Below are positions 1 to 8,400 of a stretch of DNA of 36,756 nt, piece by piece. The position numbers were made by a program, and so were the translations under genes. Under the pieces are notes generated by a model that had not been told where the DNA came from, did not search any database, and saw only the letters and a program-made list of their open reading frames with translations. Within the stretch, counting starts at the first letter, position 1, and each line of letters begins with the position of its first letter. The DNA is from Peptostreptococcus sp. MV1 (lineage in GTDB: Bacteria > Bacillota > Clostridia > Peptostreptococcales > Peptostreptococcaceae), in contig NZ_JRNB01000066.1 in assembly GCF_000758885.1 (NCBI RefSeq), positions 1-36,756 on the forward strand, in the 5' to 3' direction.

Positions 1-11
1 TGAAAGCATTT

Positions 12-43
12 TTGTTACCATCAACGCTATATATTATAGAACC
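12..43 (-). repeat. Outward-facing 32-bp terminal repeat, left copy
   Basis: Read on the minus strand this begins GGTTCTATAATATATAGCG and is identical over 32 bases to positions 36725-36756 read on the plus strand, so the two copies face outward from the window. It lies 17 bases past the citrate synthase stop codon. Bases 1-11 probably continue the element beyond the part visible at the right edge. The GGTTCT start and multicopy behaviour would suit the terminal inverted repeat of an ISL3-like insertion sequence, but no transposase is visible, so the family is only a guess. Confidence 0.8.
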
Positions 44-60
44 TTTTTTATTTAAAATTA

Positions 61-1416
61 TTATCTTTGGTCTCTAGACTTGTAGTCCTTGGCTACCACC
101 AAGCTCTTATAGGCAGGTCTTATAATCTTGTCAGCTGATACCAACTCCTCTATCCTGTGGGCAGACCAGCCAACTATCCTGGCAACTGCAAATAAAGGTG
201 TAAACAGTTCTCTAGGTATGTCTAGCATATCATATACAAAACCGCTGTAGAAGTCTACGTTAGGGCTAACAGGCTTTAGGGTATTTCTATGCTCCTGTAT
301 CAACCTAGGCGCTATCTTTTCTATATTATTATATAGTTCCATATCCTTGCAGTGGTGGGTCTCCTTGGCAAGCATCTCTACAAACTTCTTAAATACTACC
401 TCTCTAGGGTCAGATACTGTATATACTGCATGACCCATTCCATATATCAAGCCCTTCTTATCAAAGGCTTCCTTGTTTAGTATCTTTCTTAGGTAGGCCT
501 CTATCTCTGTCTCATTACCATAGTCTGATATGTGGTCCTTTATATCGTCCATCATATTAATTACCATTAGGTTTGCACCACCGTGCTTCTTACCCTTTAG
601 TGATGACATAGCAGCAGCTATAGCTGAATATGTGTCAGATCCACTAGATGTAACTACCCTAGTTGTAAATGTAGAGTTGTTACCTCCACCATGCTCCATA
701 TGTAACATCAAGGCTATATCCAATACCTTGGCTTCAAGTGGTGAAAACTCTGCATTCGGTCTCAACATCCTCAACAAATTCTCTGCCAATGAAAGGTTCT
801 TGTCGGGCCTATGTATATACATAGACTTGTCATTTTCATAATGGTTATAGGCATGATAACCATAGACTGCCATCATTGGGAAGGTAGAAATCAACATTAT
901 ACACTGTCTCAAAACGTTTTCTATATCAAGATTGTTGACCTCGTCATCATAAGAAGAAAGTGTCAATATACTCCTAGTCATAGAATTCATGATATCAGGT
1001 GTAGCTGCCTTCATAATTACATCCCTTGTAAAGCTTGGTGGAAATGACATGGCATTGGCTATTATAGACTTGAACTCATCAAGCTCCTGGCTATTTGGTA
1101 GTTGTCCGAATAGCAGTAGGTATGCAGCCTCTTCGAATATAAATCTTTTGCCTATAGCTCCCTGAACAAGGTCTACTATGTCATAGCCCCTGTACAAAAG
1201 GAAACCCTCTGTAGGCTCTTTGACACCATCAACCATCTTACTACCCCCAAGATGGGATATATTAGTCAGACCTGTTAGGACACCCTGCCCCTTCTCGTCT
1301 CTTAGTCCCCTCTTTACTCCATACTTGGCAAAGAGGCTCCTGTCTATACTATCATTCTTATCACACAAGTCCTTCTTATTCGCAACGTAATTGTCTAAAC
1401 CTTTAATAACACACAT
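61..1416 (-). CDS. gltA: Citrate synthase (citrate/2-methylcitrate synthase family)
   Basis: Condenses acetyl-CoA with oxaloacetate to citrate in the cytosol; in an anaerobe this most likely feeds 2-oxoglutarate and glutamate synthesis. With the ATG at 1416 the protein has 451 residues, a normal family length. The catalytic set is present: His278 in HGGAN, His329 in GMGHAVY and Asp388 in NVDFYSG, followed by ARIVGW and HRIEE. The usual HADHE-like motif reads HMEHGGGNN. A GTG three codons upstream extends the frame, but AGAAGG is placed 8 bases before the ATG and overlaps that GTG, so the ATG is preferred. The gene is alone, with its own promoter near 1640 and a leader of about 210 bases. 2-methylcitrate synthase activity cannot be excluded from sequence. 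Confidence 0.93.
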   Translation of the reverse strand: MCVIKGLDNYVANKKDLCDKNDSIDRSLFAKYGVKRGLRDEKGQGVLTGLTNISHLGGSKMVDGVKEPTEGFLLYRGYDIVDLVQGAIGKRFIFEEAAYLLLFGQLPNSQELDEFKSIIANAMSFPPSFTRDVIMKAATPDIMNSMTRSILTLSSYDDEVNNLDIENVLRQCIMLISTFPMMAVYGYHAYNHYENDKSMYIHRPDKNLSLAENLLRMLRPNAEFSPLEAKVLDIALMLHMEHGGGNNSTFTTRVVTSSGSDTYSAIAAAMSSLKGKKHGGANLMVINMMDDIKDHISDYGNETEIEAYLRKILNKEAFDKKGLIYGMGHAVYTVSDPREVVFKKFVEMLAKETHHCKDMELYNNIEKIAPRLIQEHRNTLKPVSPNVDFYSGFVYDMLDIPRELFTPLFAVARIVGWSAHRIEELVSADKIIRPAYKSLVVAKDYKSRDQR

Positions 1417-1633
1417 AAAAAACACCTTCTTTGAATTATTTAAAATAAGTATTTCATTTATTCTTTAATTGCAGATATGTATAACTTTATTTCATATATT
1501 TAAAAGCTCTATATATGTTAGTTTTATAGGGTTTTTATAGATATACTATACTTATATCAGCTATAATTTTATACCCTCAAAATCACTCATAGAGATATTT
1601 TGCAATTTATAAACTAAATCTTTCTTTAATAAT

Positions 1634-1662
1634 AATATAAACGTTATTTACTTTTTTGTCAA
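1634..1662 (-). promoter_or_regulatory. gltA promoter
   Basis: On the minus strand there is a perfect -35 TTGACA (1657-1662), a 17-base spacer and a -10 TATATT (1634-1639). Transcription would start near 1627, giving an unusually long leader of about 210 bases before the ATG. Confidence 0.7.
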
Positions 1663-1708
1663 TATGCAAGTTTTTGAATCGATATTTCATATCAATAATT
1701 AAATTAGA

Positions 1709-1746
1709 TAAAAAGAGTCCTGGTAAACATAAAATATACCAGGACT
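1709..1746 (-). terminator. Terminator after the threonine-aldolase-like gene
   Basis: A perfect 10-bp stem, AGTCCTGGTA with TACCAGGACT (1716-1725 and 1737-1746), is followed on the minus strand by a short T run (CTTTTTATC). It lies about 115 bases past the stop codon of the upstream gene and just before the gltA promoter. Confidence 0.75.
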
Positions 1747-1860
1747 GTAAAATTTACTTATAAAAGCTTACTATATTAAGTAATATAAAAAATCAACTTA
1801 TTTCAATGTTTGTTATATTTAATTAGATTTTTTTAAATATTTTCCGTTTTTTGTAGTTTA

Positions 1861-2913
1861 CTAAAGGCTTGCGATAGTATCTAGCAAATAGTCTATATCT
1901 TCTCTCCTAGAAGCCCAACTTGTACAAAATCTTAGACCATTTGAATTATCTTCCTCATAAGATTCAGTTGTATAGCTAATTCCCCTATCATCGAATATTT
2001 TTTGCTGGTCTTTAGTCAATATAGGGAACTGCTGGTTTGTATAGGAATTTGAAAGAAAGCTTATATTTTTACTCAAAAATGCTTCTTTAATTTCCATTGC
2101 ATAGCCATATGCATCCCTACTGTACTTGACATAGTTGTCATCTGTAAATAGGTACTCAAATTGTAGTCCCAAGAGTCTACCCTTAGCCATTATTGCTCCC
2201 TTACTTTTTGAAAGGCAGGCAAAGCCCTTGTTATATCTATCATTTGTAAAGCAAACCGCCTCACCAAACATAGCTCCACACTTTGTTCCACCTATGAAAA
2301 ATACGTCAGTGTACTCGGCTAAATCCTCCAGGCTGATATCATTTTCTTTTGATGCAAGTGCATAAGATAATCTTGCTCCGTCAACAAATAGGGGTAAATT
2401 GAACCTGTCACATATAGACTTTATCTCTATTAACTCTTCCCTACTATATAGGACTCCCCTCTCTGTAGGATGGGAAATATAGACGGCTCCTGGCTGGGCC
2501 CTATGCCAGTCCCAGTGTCCAAAAAATCCAGATAAGTATTTTTCAAGACTCGCTGGATATAGCTTAGCCTCATTGTCCAAAACCTCATCACCATTAGATA
2601 CTGTAATTACTTTATGCCCGACCCCTTCAATTGCTCCACACTCATGTATATTTACGTGCCCTAATACTGGGGATACAACAGCCTCATGAGGTCTCATAAT
2701 TGAAGATAAAACTGTCAAATTAGTCTGTGTCCCGCCCACAAAATAATGTACATCCAAGTCTTGACACTTGCATGCTTGTCTTATTTTTTCTGTTGCACTC
2801 TGACAGTATTCATCTAACCTATAGCCGACCGTCTGCTCCATGTTTGTTTCTACAAGTCTGTCAAGTATGCCTGGTAGGCAGCCTTCTAAATAGTCATTTT
2901 CGAATCTTAGCAT
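1861..2913 (-). CDS. Threonine-aldolase-like PLP enzyme (beta-eliminating lyase family)
   Basis: This 350-residue protein belongs to the fold-type I PLP family that includes low-specificity L-threonine aldolase, which splits threonine or allo-threonine into glycine and acetaldehyde. Visible marks are the GGTQTN phosphate-binding turn at 60-65, His86 and His90 in GHVNIHE, Asp178 in FVDGAR, and the probable PLP lysine Lys211 in IGGTKCGAMFGE. Length is typical. AGGAGG sits 8 bases before the ATG. The gene is monocistronic: divergent from the recombinase and separated from gltA by a terminator. The exact substrate is not fixed by sequence; related lyases acting on other beta-hydroxy amino acids look alike. 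Confidence 0.85.
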   Translation of the reverse strand: MLRFENDYLEGCLPGILDRLVETNMEQTVGYRLDEYCQSATEKIRQACKCQDLDVHYFVGGTQTNLTVLSSIMRPHEAVVSPVLGHVNIHECGAIEGVGHKVITVSNGDEVLDNEAKLYPASLEKYLSGFFGHWDWHRAQPGAVYISHPTERGVLYSREELIEIKSICDRFNLPLFVDGARLSYALASKENDISLEDLAEYTDVFFIGGTKCGAMFGEAVCFTNDRYNKGFACLSKSKGAIMAKGRLLGLQFEYLFTDDNYVKYSRDAYGYAMEIKEAFLSKNISFLSNSYTNQQFPILTKDQQKIFDDRGISYTTESYEEDNSNGLRFCTSWASRREDIDYLLDTIASL

Positions 2914-2984
2914 AAATTTTTCCTCCTAATAGTGTATTTATTTTATCACATCTTATTGGTCAATTTACAATTTCACTTTATAGC

Positions 2985-3013
2985 TTAACCCCTAAAAAAT
3001 GATATGTTATAAT
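2985..3013 (+). promoter_or_regulatory. Promoter of the tyrosine recombinase
   Basis: There is a -35-like TTAACC (2985-2990), a 17-base spacer and a consensus -10 TATAAT (3008-3013) preceded by TGT (extended -10). It leaves a leader of about 75 bases before the start at 3094. The opposite strand of the same 180-base gap has a weaker candidate (TTGACC near 2958) for the aldolase-like gene. Confidence 0.65.
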
Positions 3014-3093
3014 AGTATATTATAGAAGATGATTTGTCCAGTAATTTTTATAAATTCTGAAAATTTCTCACAATGTAAGGAAAGGTGATTTAA

Positions 3094-4233
3094 ATGGCTA
3101 AAAAAATTAATAATAAATCCTCTAGACCAGACAATATTGTCATACGTGATAGCAATATAATAGATGAATGCATGGCTCTAGAATCACAGCTACCAACTTT
3201 TATGAGGGATTATTTTATATACCTAAGAGGGGCCGTAGCTGTAACTACTAGGAGGGCCTACCTAAATGACATAAAATTCTTTTGTAGCTACCTTATCGAG
3301 TCCGGCCTATATACAAGTGCAAAAAGCCTTGCTGAGATTAGCCTGGATGACTTTGCTGAGATATCTGCCAGAGATGTAAATATATTCCTGGGGGACTACT
3401 GCAACCGCTACTATAAGGAAGTAAATTCAGACAAGGTTCTCTACGAAAACAATAACAAGTCACTCGCCAGAAAGAAATCATCAATATCTACCCTCTTTAA
3501 GTTTCTATATAGGAATGAACAGCTAAAGGACGATATCACTGGTAGTTTTAATCCAATTAAATTGCCAAAGCCCCAACCAGATGCTATTAAAAGGTTGGAA
3601 ATAGATGAGGTTGCCAATATGCTAGATGCTGTAGAGAGTGGACAGGGTCTAACAGATAGGGAAAAGGACTACTGGCTAAAGACTAAATTGCGTGACAAGG
3701 CCATACTAGTCTTGTTTATCACATACGGCCTAAGACTTAACGAGTTGAGAGAGCTAAATATATCCTCCTTCAACTTTTCTAGGGGAGAATTCATGATCTA
3801 TAGGAAGAGGGGCAAGGAAGTCCTAATGCCTATAAACGAAGCCTGTGAAAGGGTTGTAAAAGACTATATAAGTTTTGAAAGACCCAAGTCAGATGACCTT
3901 GCAGACGAATACAAAGATGCCCTCTTCCTATCGCTACAGAAAAAAAGGATGACGGCCAGGTCAATTAGGGACCTCGTTAAAAAATATACCTCTATTGCCA
4001 TGAAAACCTCTAGGGATAAGGGGTATAGTCCCCACAAGCTAAGGGCTACAGCTGCTACCTCCCTGATAGAGACAGGTTTTTCTATCTATGATGTCCAAAA
4101 CCTTATGGACCATGACAATGTGACTACAACCCAGCTATATGCTGCCCACAGGAAGAACCTAAAGAGAGACATAGTTGAAAACTTCAACTGGTTGGATGAA
4201 GACACCCCTCTAGGCAAGAAGAGAAAAGACTAA
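3094..4233 (+). CDS. Tyrosine recombinase, XerC/XerD-like
   Basis: This is a DNA strand-exchange enzyme of 379 residues. The N-terminal SAM-like core-binding domain spans about 33-150 and the catalytic domain about 165-365. The full active-site set is visible: Arg214 in GLRLNE, Lys238 on the beta-hairpin (YRKRGKE), His314 and Arg317 in SPHKLR, His340 in LMDH, and the nucleophile Tyr349 in QLYAAH. The SD AAGGAAAGGTG precedes the ATG. It is longer than classical XerC/D (about 300) because of extra residues at the start, in the 105-125 insert and in the tail. The neighbours are lexA and core genes with no excisionase, phage or conjugation genes, so a chromosomal Xer-type role is likelier than a mobile-element integrase. 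Whether it acts at dif is unknown. Confidence 0.85.
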   Translation: MAKKINNKSSRPDNIVIRDSNIIDECMALESQLPTFMRDYFIYLRGAVAVTTRRAYLNDIKFFCSYLIESGLYTSAKSLAEISLDDFAEISARDVNIFLGDYCNRYYKEVNSDKVLYENNNKSLARKKSSISTLFKFLYRNEQLKDDITGSFNPIKLPKPQPDAIKRLEIDEVANMLDAVESGQGLTDREKDYWLKTKLRDKAILVLFITYGLRLNELRELNISSFNFSRGEFMIYRKRGKEVLMPINEACERVVKDYISFERPKSDDLADEYKDALFLSLQKKRMTARSIRDLVKKYTSIAMKTSRDKGYSPHKLRATAATSLIETGFSIYDVQNLMDHDNVTTTQLYAAHRKNLKRDIVENFNWLDEDTPLGKKRKD

Positions 4234-4316
4234 GCTACTCTATGGTGGATGACCAGCTATTTATATTTTCAATAATCAGGCTAGAACTATTTTAGTAAAT
4301 TATATAAATGGTATTC

Positions 4317-4345
4317 TTGAACATACGTTCTAAACATGTTATACT
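4317..4345 (+). promoter_or_regulatory. lexA promoter
   Basis: The -35 is TTGAAC (4317-4322), the spacer is 17 bases, and the -10 is TATACT (4340-4345) with an upstream TGT. The predicted start site near 4352 leaves a leader of only about 15 bases, just enough for the AGGAGG ribosome binding site. Confidence 0.85.
4319..4330. promoter_or_regulatory. LexA/SOS box
   Basis: GAACATACGTTC is a perfect match to the Gram-positive SOS box core GAAC-N4-GTTC. It overlaps the 3' half of the lexA -35 hexamer, so LexA bound here would block its own promoter. I saw no second box of this form elsewhere in the window. Confidence 0.93.
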
Positions 4346-4366
4346 CTTAGTATAGGAGGAATGCCC

Positions 4367-5002
4367 ATGTACGAAAATTTAAACGAAAAAGAGCTCTCCG
4401 TACTGAACTTTTTAAAATCCTACATCAACGACAAGGGATACCCACCTTCAGTACGTGAAATCTGTAAAAGCTTAAACATCAAGTCCACTTCGACTGTTTT
4501 TGCAGTCTTGAACACACTTGAAAAGAACAAATATATTAGGAAAGATGCCAGCAAGCCCAGGGCCATCGAAATATTGGACAAAACGGATGATTCAAATGTG
4601 TTCGACTTTAACCCTGAGATAGTCAACCTGCCTCTTGTAGGTAGCATTGCAGCTGGTAGCCCTATTTTAGCCCAAGAAAATATCGAAGACTATATAGGTC
4701 TACCATCAGCCTATATCAAAGGTAAGGATTGTTTTATGCTGAGAATTAAGGGTGACAGTATGGTCGAAGTTGGAATAATAGACAAGGACTATATAATAGT
4801 GGATGCATCTGACACTAGGTCAGACAATGGAAAAATAGTCGTAGCACTAATAAATGGAGAGAGCGCTACTGTTAAAACATTGGAAAAAAAAGATGGCAAA
4901 GTCCTACTAAAACCGGAAAACTCAGCCTATGAGCCAATGGTCTTTGAGCCAGACCAAGTCAAGGTAATGGGTACTGTAACAGGTGTATTTAGAGTATACT
5001 AG
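4367..5002 (+). CDS. lexA: LexA repressor (SOS regulator, self-cleaving S24 peptidase)
   Basis: Represses DNA-damage genes until RecA filaments trigger self-cleavage. From the ATG at 4367 it has 211 residues, the normal length. The N-terminal winged helix covers about 1-65 (PPSVREI and STSTVFAVLNTLEK are typical). The cleavage site is Ala96-Gly97 in SIAAGSP, and the catalytic dyad is Ser131 (GDSM) and Lys170 (ATVKT). An in-frame ATG two codons upstream touches AGGAGG, leaving no spacing, whereas the chosen ATG is 7 bases away. An SOS box in the promoter indicates autoregulation. A strong hairpin follows immediately after the stop codon. Confidence 0.96.
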   Translation: MYENLNEKELSVLNFLKSYINDKGYPPSVREICKSLNIKSTSTVFAVLNTLEKNKYIRKDASKPRAIEILDKTDDSNVFDFNPEIVNLPLVGSIAAGSPILAQENIEDYIGLPSAYIKGKDCFMLRIKGDSMVEVGIIDKDYIIVDASDTRSDNGKIVVALINGESATVKTLEKKDGKVLLKPENSAYEPMVFEPDQVKVMGTVTGVFRVY

Positions 5003-5048
5003 AAAAAAGCAGGTAGAAATCCTATTTGGAAATCTAACCTGCTTTTTT
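5003..5048. terminator. Bidirectional terminator between lexA and the DUF2628 gene
   Basis: AAAAAAGCAGGT (5003-5014) pairs with ACCTGCTTTTTT (5037-5048), with further pairing inside. The A run on one side and T run on the other make it work on both strands, ending lexA from the left and the ftsH/DUF2628 operon from the right. Confidence 0.9.
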
Positions 5049-5087
5049 GTACTTGTATTATTTTATATCAGTTGATACCATCAAAAG

Positions 5088-5576
5088 CTATAAGAATACG
5101 CCTACTGCGTATAAGAAAATTGTTCCTCCTACCCAGCATCCCGTGATATAGCCGTCTACTCCGGACTTGTCAGTCATAAACTTATGTCTAAACTTGACAT
5201 CAACCTCATCACCCTGCTTCTTTAACTTATTTATATGCTTGTAGTAGTCATGTACTCCATAAAACCCTGCACGCACATATAGGCCAAATGATAGGACAAA
5301 GATACCTATCCACAGTGGCTGTCTAAATACAGATGCCAACATAGCTAGTAGGACTTGTAAGCCTATTATTAAAGACCCCTGTATGACCATTTTGCGGTAT
5401 ATATACCAGTAGGGTGCAAATATCATAGAATGTAGATTAAATACCTTTTTATCTCCACCCTTGTCAAAGGATTCAAAGATGGGCTTGTAGTATTCTAAAT
5501 TCTTTTCTATTAGGTCGTCCCTCTCAACAGGCTTGGTATAGGACTCAAATTTTAATTCTCTCTTAAAAGCTTTCAT
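5088..5576 (-). CDS. DUF2628-like membrane protein
   Basis: This 162-residue protein has a charged N-terminal region and an aromatic FAPYWYIYRKM motif near 56-66, typical of DUF2628 proteins. It has hydrophobic segments at about 66-84, 87-105 and 143-161 and a basic loop between. The function is unknown. The ATG at 5576 lies 9 bases from AGGAG; an ATG two codons earlier is too close to it. The gene starts 13 bases after the ftsH stop codon and is the last gene before the shared terminator, so it is probably co-transcribed with ftsH. That suggests, but does not show, a link to membrane protein quality control. Confidence 0.75.
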   Translation of the reverse strand: MKAFKRELKFESYTKPVERDDLIEKNLEYYKPIFESFDKGGDKKVFNLHSMIFAPYWYIYRKMVIQGSLIIGLQVLLAMLASVFRQPLWIGIFVLSFGLYVRAGFYGVHDYYKHINKLKKQGDEVDVKFRHKFMTDKSGVDGYITGCWVGGTIFLYAVGVFL

Positions 5577-5589
5577 GCACATTAACTCC

Positions 5590-7485
5590 TTAATTATTTT
5601 CTATATCTGCCTTGATAGCAGATTCCAACTGCTGGCTAGCTTCAATAAAGTCAGCCTTCTTAGTTATAATGTAATTATTATCAAGTATATCCATAAACTC
5701 TTCACCAGTAATAGTTTCATGAGCCAACAAGTATTCTGCTATTTCATGTAACTTGTCTATGTTTTCATTCAAGATGTCAATAGCCCTCTGATGACAGTCA
5801 TTTATTATTTTTATTACAGCCTTATCTATATTTGTAGAAGTCTCTGGTGAACAAGCTAGGGATGTGTCTCCTCCCAAATAGGCATTGTTGACAGTCTCTA
5901 GGGCCACCATACCAAAATCGTCATCCATACCAAATCTAGTTACCATAGATCTGGCAAACCTAGTGGCCATCTCAATATCATTAGATGCACCTGATGTCTT
6001 GGTATTGAATATTACCTCTTCAGCAGCACGACCTCCTGTGTAGGTAGTTATCTTGTCAAGGGCCTCGTCCTTGGACATCAAGACCTTTTCTTCCTCATCC
6101 ACCTGCATTGTATATCCCAAAGCTCCGGAAGTTCTTGGTATAATGGTTATCTTGTGGACTGGAGCAGAGTGCTTGCCCATAGCGGCAACCAAGGCGTGTC
6201 CAACCTCATGGTAGGCTATTATCTTCTTTTCTCTTTCATTTATAACAGCTCCCTTTCTCTGGTAACCTGCTATAACGGTCTCGACTGATTCCTCAAGGTC
6301 TTCCTGTATAACCTTCTTCCTGCCCAACCTAACAGCCCTAAGAGCTGCTTCATTTACTATATTGGCTAACTCAGCACCAGATGCACCTGAAGTAGCCCTG
6401 GCTACCTGATTGTAGTCAATATGGTCATCTATATGTACACCCTTTGTGTGAACCCTTAGTATAGCCTCTCTACCCTTTAGGTCCGGTAGTTCAACAGGAA
6501 CCCTCCTGTCAAACCTACCTGGTCTAAGTAGGGCCTTGTCCAGTGATTCAGGCCTATTTGTCGCAGCTAGTATCACTATACCTATACCATTTTCAAAACC
6601 GTCCATCTCACTCAAGAGCTGGTTTAGGGTCTGTTCTCTTTCGTCATTGCCACCAAAATTAGAATCTCTCCTCTTTCCTATGGCATCTATTTCATCTATA
6701 AAAACTATACACGGTGCCTTTTCCTTAGCCTGCTTGAAAAGATCCCTGACCCTAGATGCACCCATACCAACGAACATCTCTACAAACTCAGATCCAGATA
6801 TAGAGAAGAAAGGCACTCCTGCCTCACCTGCAACAGCCTGGGCTAATAGGGTCTTACCTGTACCTGGAGGACCCACTAGCAGAGCTCCCTTTGGCATCTT
6901 GGCACCTATCTCAGTATACTTGCCAGGGTCGTGAAGGAAGTCCACTATCTCAGTCAGCGCTTCCTTGGCCTCATCCTGACCAGCTACATCGTCAAAGCTG
7001 ACACCAGTAGTTTTGACATATAATTTGGCGTTACTCTTGCCAAATGACATCAGGCCTCCTGATCCACCCATTCTTTTTCCCATACCCTTTAATAGGTATC
7101 TTCCTAATAGCCAGAAAATAAAGAAAGGTAGGACCCAAGAAAGTATAAAGTTTAGTATAGGAGAATTTTCTATTGGTATTTCCTTAGAATACTTAGCTCC
7201 AGAAGCATTCAAGGTCTTCACTAGGTCTGGATCGTCTATAGCCCCAGTCACATAGACCTTTTTAAGGTCTTTCTTAGGTGTAAACTTAATCTTCTTGTCT
7301 AGTATTGTTACGCTGTCAACTTCCTTTTTTTCCAACATCTGGACAAAAGTACCATAACCTACTTGGGTTACCCTGTTTTTCTCTACGTTCGGTATCAAAA
7401 TTGTATTGAACAACAATATGACACCAAGCAATACAGCATAAAACCATATGAAATTTAAGTTCGGTCTTTTATTATTATCATTCAT
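5590..7485 (-). CDS. ftsH: ATP-dependent zinc metalloprotease FtsH
   Basis: A hexameric membrane-anchored AAA+ protease that degrades misfolded membrane proteins and some regulators. From the ATG at 7485 it has 631 residues. Two membrane helices (about 11-30 and 109-129) flank an extracytoplasmic segment. Walker A GPPGTGKT is at 205-212, Walker B IVFIDEID at 260-267, the second region of homology is RPGRFDR near 321-327, and the zinc site HEVGH is at 426-430. A GTG three codons upstream opens the frame, but GGTG before the ATG serves as SD and overlaps the ispH TAG stop, so translation is probably coupled to ispH. All key residues are present. Confidence 0.97.
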   Translation of the reverse strand: MNDNNKRPNLNFIWFYAVLLGVILLFNTILIPNVEKNRVTQVGYGTFVQMLEKKEVDSVTILDKKIKFTPKKDLKKVYVTGAIDDPDLVKTLNASGAKYSKEIPIENSPILNFILSWVLPFFIFWLLGRYLLKGMGKRMGGSGGLMSFGKSNAKLYVKTTGVSFDDVAGQDEAKEALTEIVDFLHDPGKYTEIGAKMPKGALLVGPPGTGKTLLAQAVAGEAGVPFFSISGSEFVEMFVGMGASRVRDLFKQAKEKAPCIVFIDEIDAIGKRRDSNFGGNDEREQTLNQLLSEMDGFENGIGIVILAATNRPESLDKALLRPGRFDRRVPVELPDLKGREAILRVHTKGVHIDDHIDYNQVARATSGASGAELANIVNEAALRAVRLGRKKVIQEDLEESVETVIAGYQRKGAVINEREKKIIAYHEVGHALVAAMGKHSAPVHKITIIPRTSGALGYTMQVDEEEKVLMSKDEALDKITTYTGGRAAEEVIFNTKTSGASNDIEMATRFARSMVTRFGMDDDFGMVALETVNNAYLGGDTSLACSPETSTNIDKAVIKIINDCHQRAIDILNENIDKLHEIAEYLLAHETITGEEFMDILDNNYIITKKADFIEASQQLESAIKADIENN

Positions 7486-7494
7486 ATATATCAC

Positions 7495-8382
7495 CTACAA
7501 TTCACTTAAAAAACCAATCACATCATCTATAATCCAATCTGGTGTAGACGCTCCAGCAGTTATACCTATTGTGTTGTACTTGCTGAGAAGGTCTTTATCC
7601 AGATCATCTTTAGTCTCAATAGAAAATGTATCGACAGTATCCTGACAAATCTTTACTAGCTTTTGAGTGTTGGAGCTATGTCTACCACCTATAACTATCA
7701 TTAGTTCTACCCTTTGGGCTAGGTCTCGTGCTGACTCCTGTCTTACCCTAGTGGCAGAGCAAATAGTATTTTCCACCTCAACCCTAATATTCAAGGACCT
7801 AATATGGCTTATAATGGCATCAAACTCCTTTTCATTCATGGTAGTCTGGGCTACTATAAAATATTCTTTATTAGACTCAAAACTTATATTCTTTATTTCT
7901 TCCAAATTCTTTGCTATGATGGCTGAATGACTTGACCACCCATTAATTCCTATGATTTCCGGATGATTCTTGTCACCAATAACTATCAACTGTTTGCCAT
8001 CTTCATAGCACTTATTGGCCAAATAATGTATCTTTCTTACAAAAGGACACGTTGTGTCTATTATTGGTATATTTTTTTCTTTGGCCTCATCGTATACCGT
8101 CTTTGATACACCATGGGACCTAATTATCATTTCCTTACTATTGTTTATAGGCTTGCCTGATATAGACTTGTCAGCTTCAATTTTCTCTATATCTTCAATG
8201 GTAGCAACAGTTACCATACCTCTTTCTTCATACTTGGCCACCGCCTGACTGTTATGTATCAATGGACCCAGAGCATATATAGAGACATTGTCAGTCTTGT
8301 CCAACTCATTCCAAGCCATATTCATTGCCCTTTTGACACCGAAACAAAAACCGGCATTCTCAGCAATCAAAATATTTTTCAC
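7495..8382 (-). CDS. ispH: 4-hydroxy-3-methylbut-2-enyl diphosphate reductase
   Basis: The last enzyme of the MEP isoprenoid pathway, reducing HMBPP to IPP and DMAPP with a [4Fe-4S] cluster. The 295-residue protein carries the three cluster cysteines Cys13 (GFCFGVKRA), Cys112 (DTTCPFV) and Cys208 (ICSATRVRQ), plus RSHGV at 88-92 and TTMNEKEF at 180-187, whose Glu is the likely proton relay. The start is GTG, with GGTGA 6-7 bases upstream. It is the single-domain form; the fusion to ribosomal protein S1 repeats found in several Clostridia is absent. It sits between plsC and ftsH in the same run. Confidence 0.96.
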   Translation of the reverse strand: MKNILIAENAGFCFGVKRAMNMAWNELDKTDNVSIYALGPLIHNSQAVAKYEERGMVTVATIEDIEKIEADKSISGKPINNSKEMIIRSHGVSKTVYDEAKEKNIPIIDTTCPFVRKIHYLANKCYEDGKQLIVIGDKNHPEIIGINGWSSHSAIIAKNLEEIKNISFESNKEYFIVAQTTMNEKEFDAIISHIRSLNIRVEVENTICSATRVRQESARDLAQRVELMIVIGGRHSSNTQKLVKICQDTVDTFSIETKDDLDKDLLSKYNTIGITAGASTPDWIIDDVIGFLSEL

Positions 8383-8400
8383 TTATTATCACCAACTATC

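Larger units (their letters stand above)
1417..1860. other. 444-bp gap: gltA leader and promoter, aldolase terminator
   Basis: This gap holds no credible reading frame. It contains the upstream gene's terminator (1709-1746), the citrate synthase promoter (1634-1662) and a very AT-rich leader of about 210 bases. I recognise no known riboswitch or T-box in the leader. Confidence 0.7.

Noticed and set aside
530-841. Open frame opposite citrate synthase
   Set aside because: Antisense shadow with no SD; codon pattern follows the real gene on the other strand.
3094-4233. Phage or ICE integrase
   Set aside because: No excisionase, attachment repeat, tRNA or mobile gene is adjacent; neighbours are core genes.
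4234-4316. Terminator after the tyrosine recombinase
   Set aside because: Only a weak TGGT/ACCA pairing without a clear T run was found, so I do not call one; read-through into lexA is possible.
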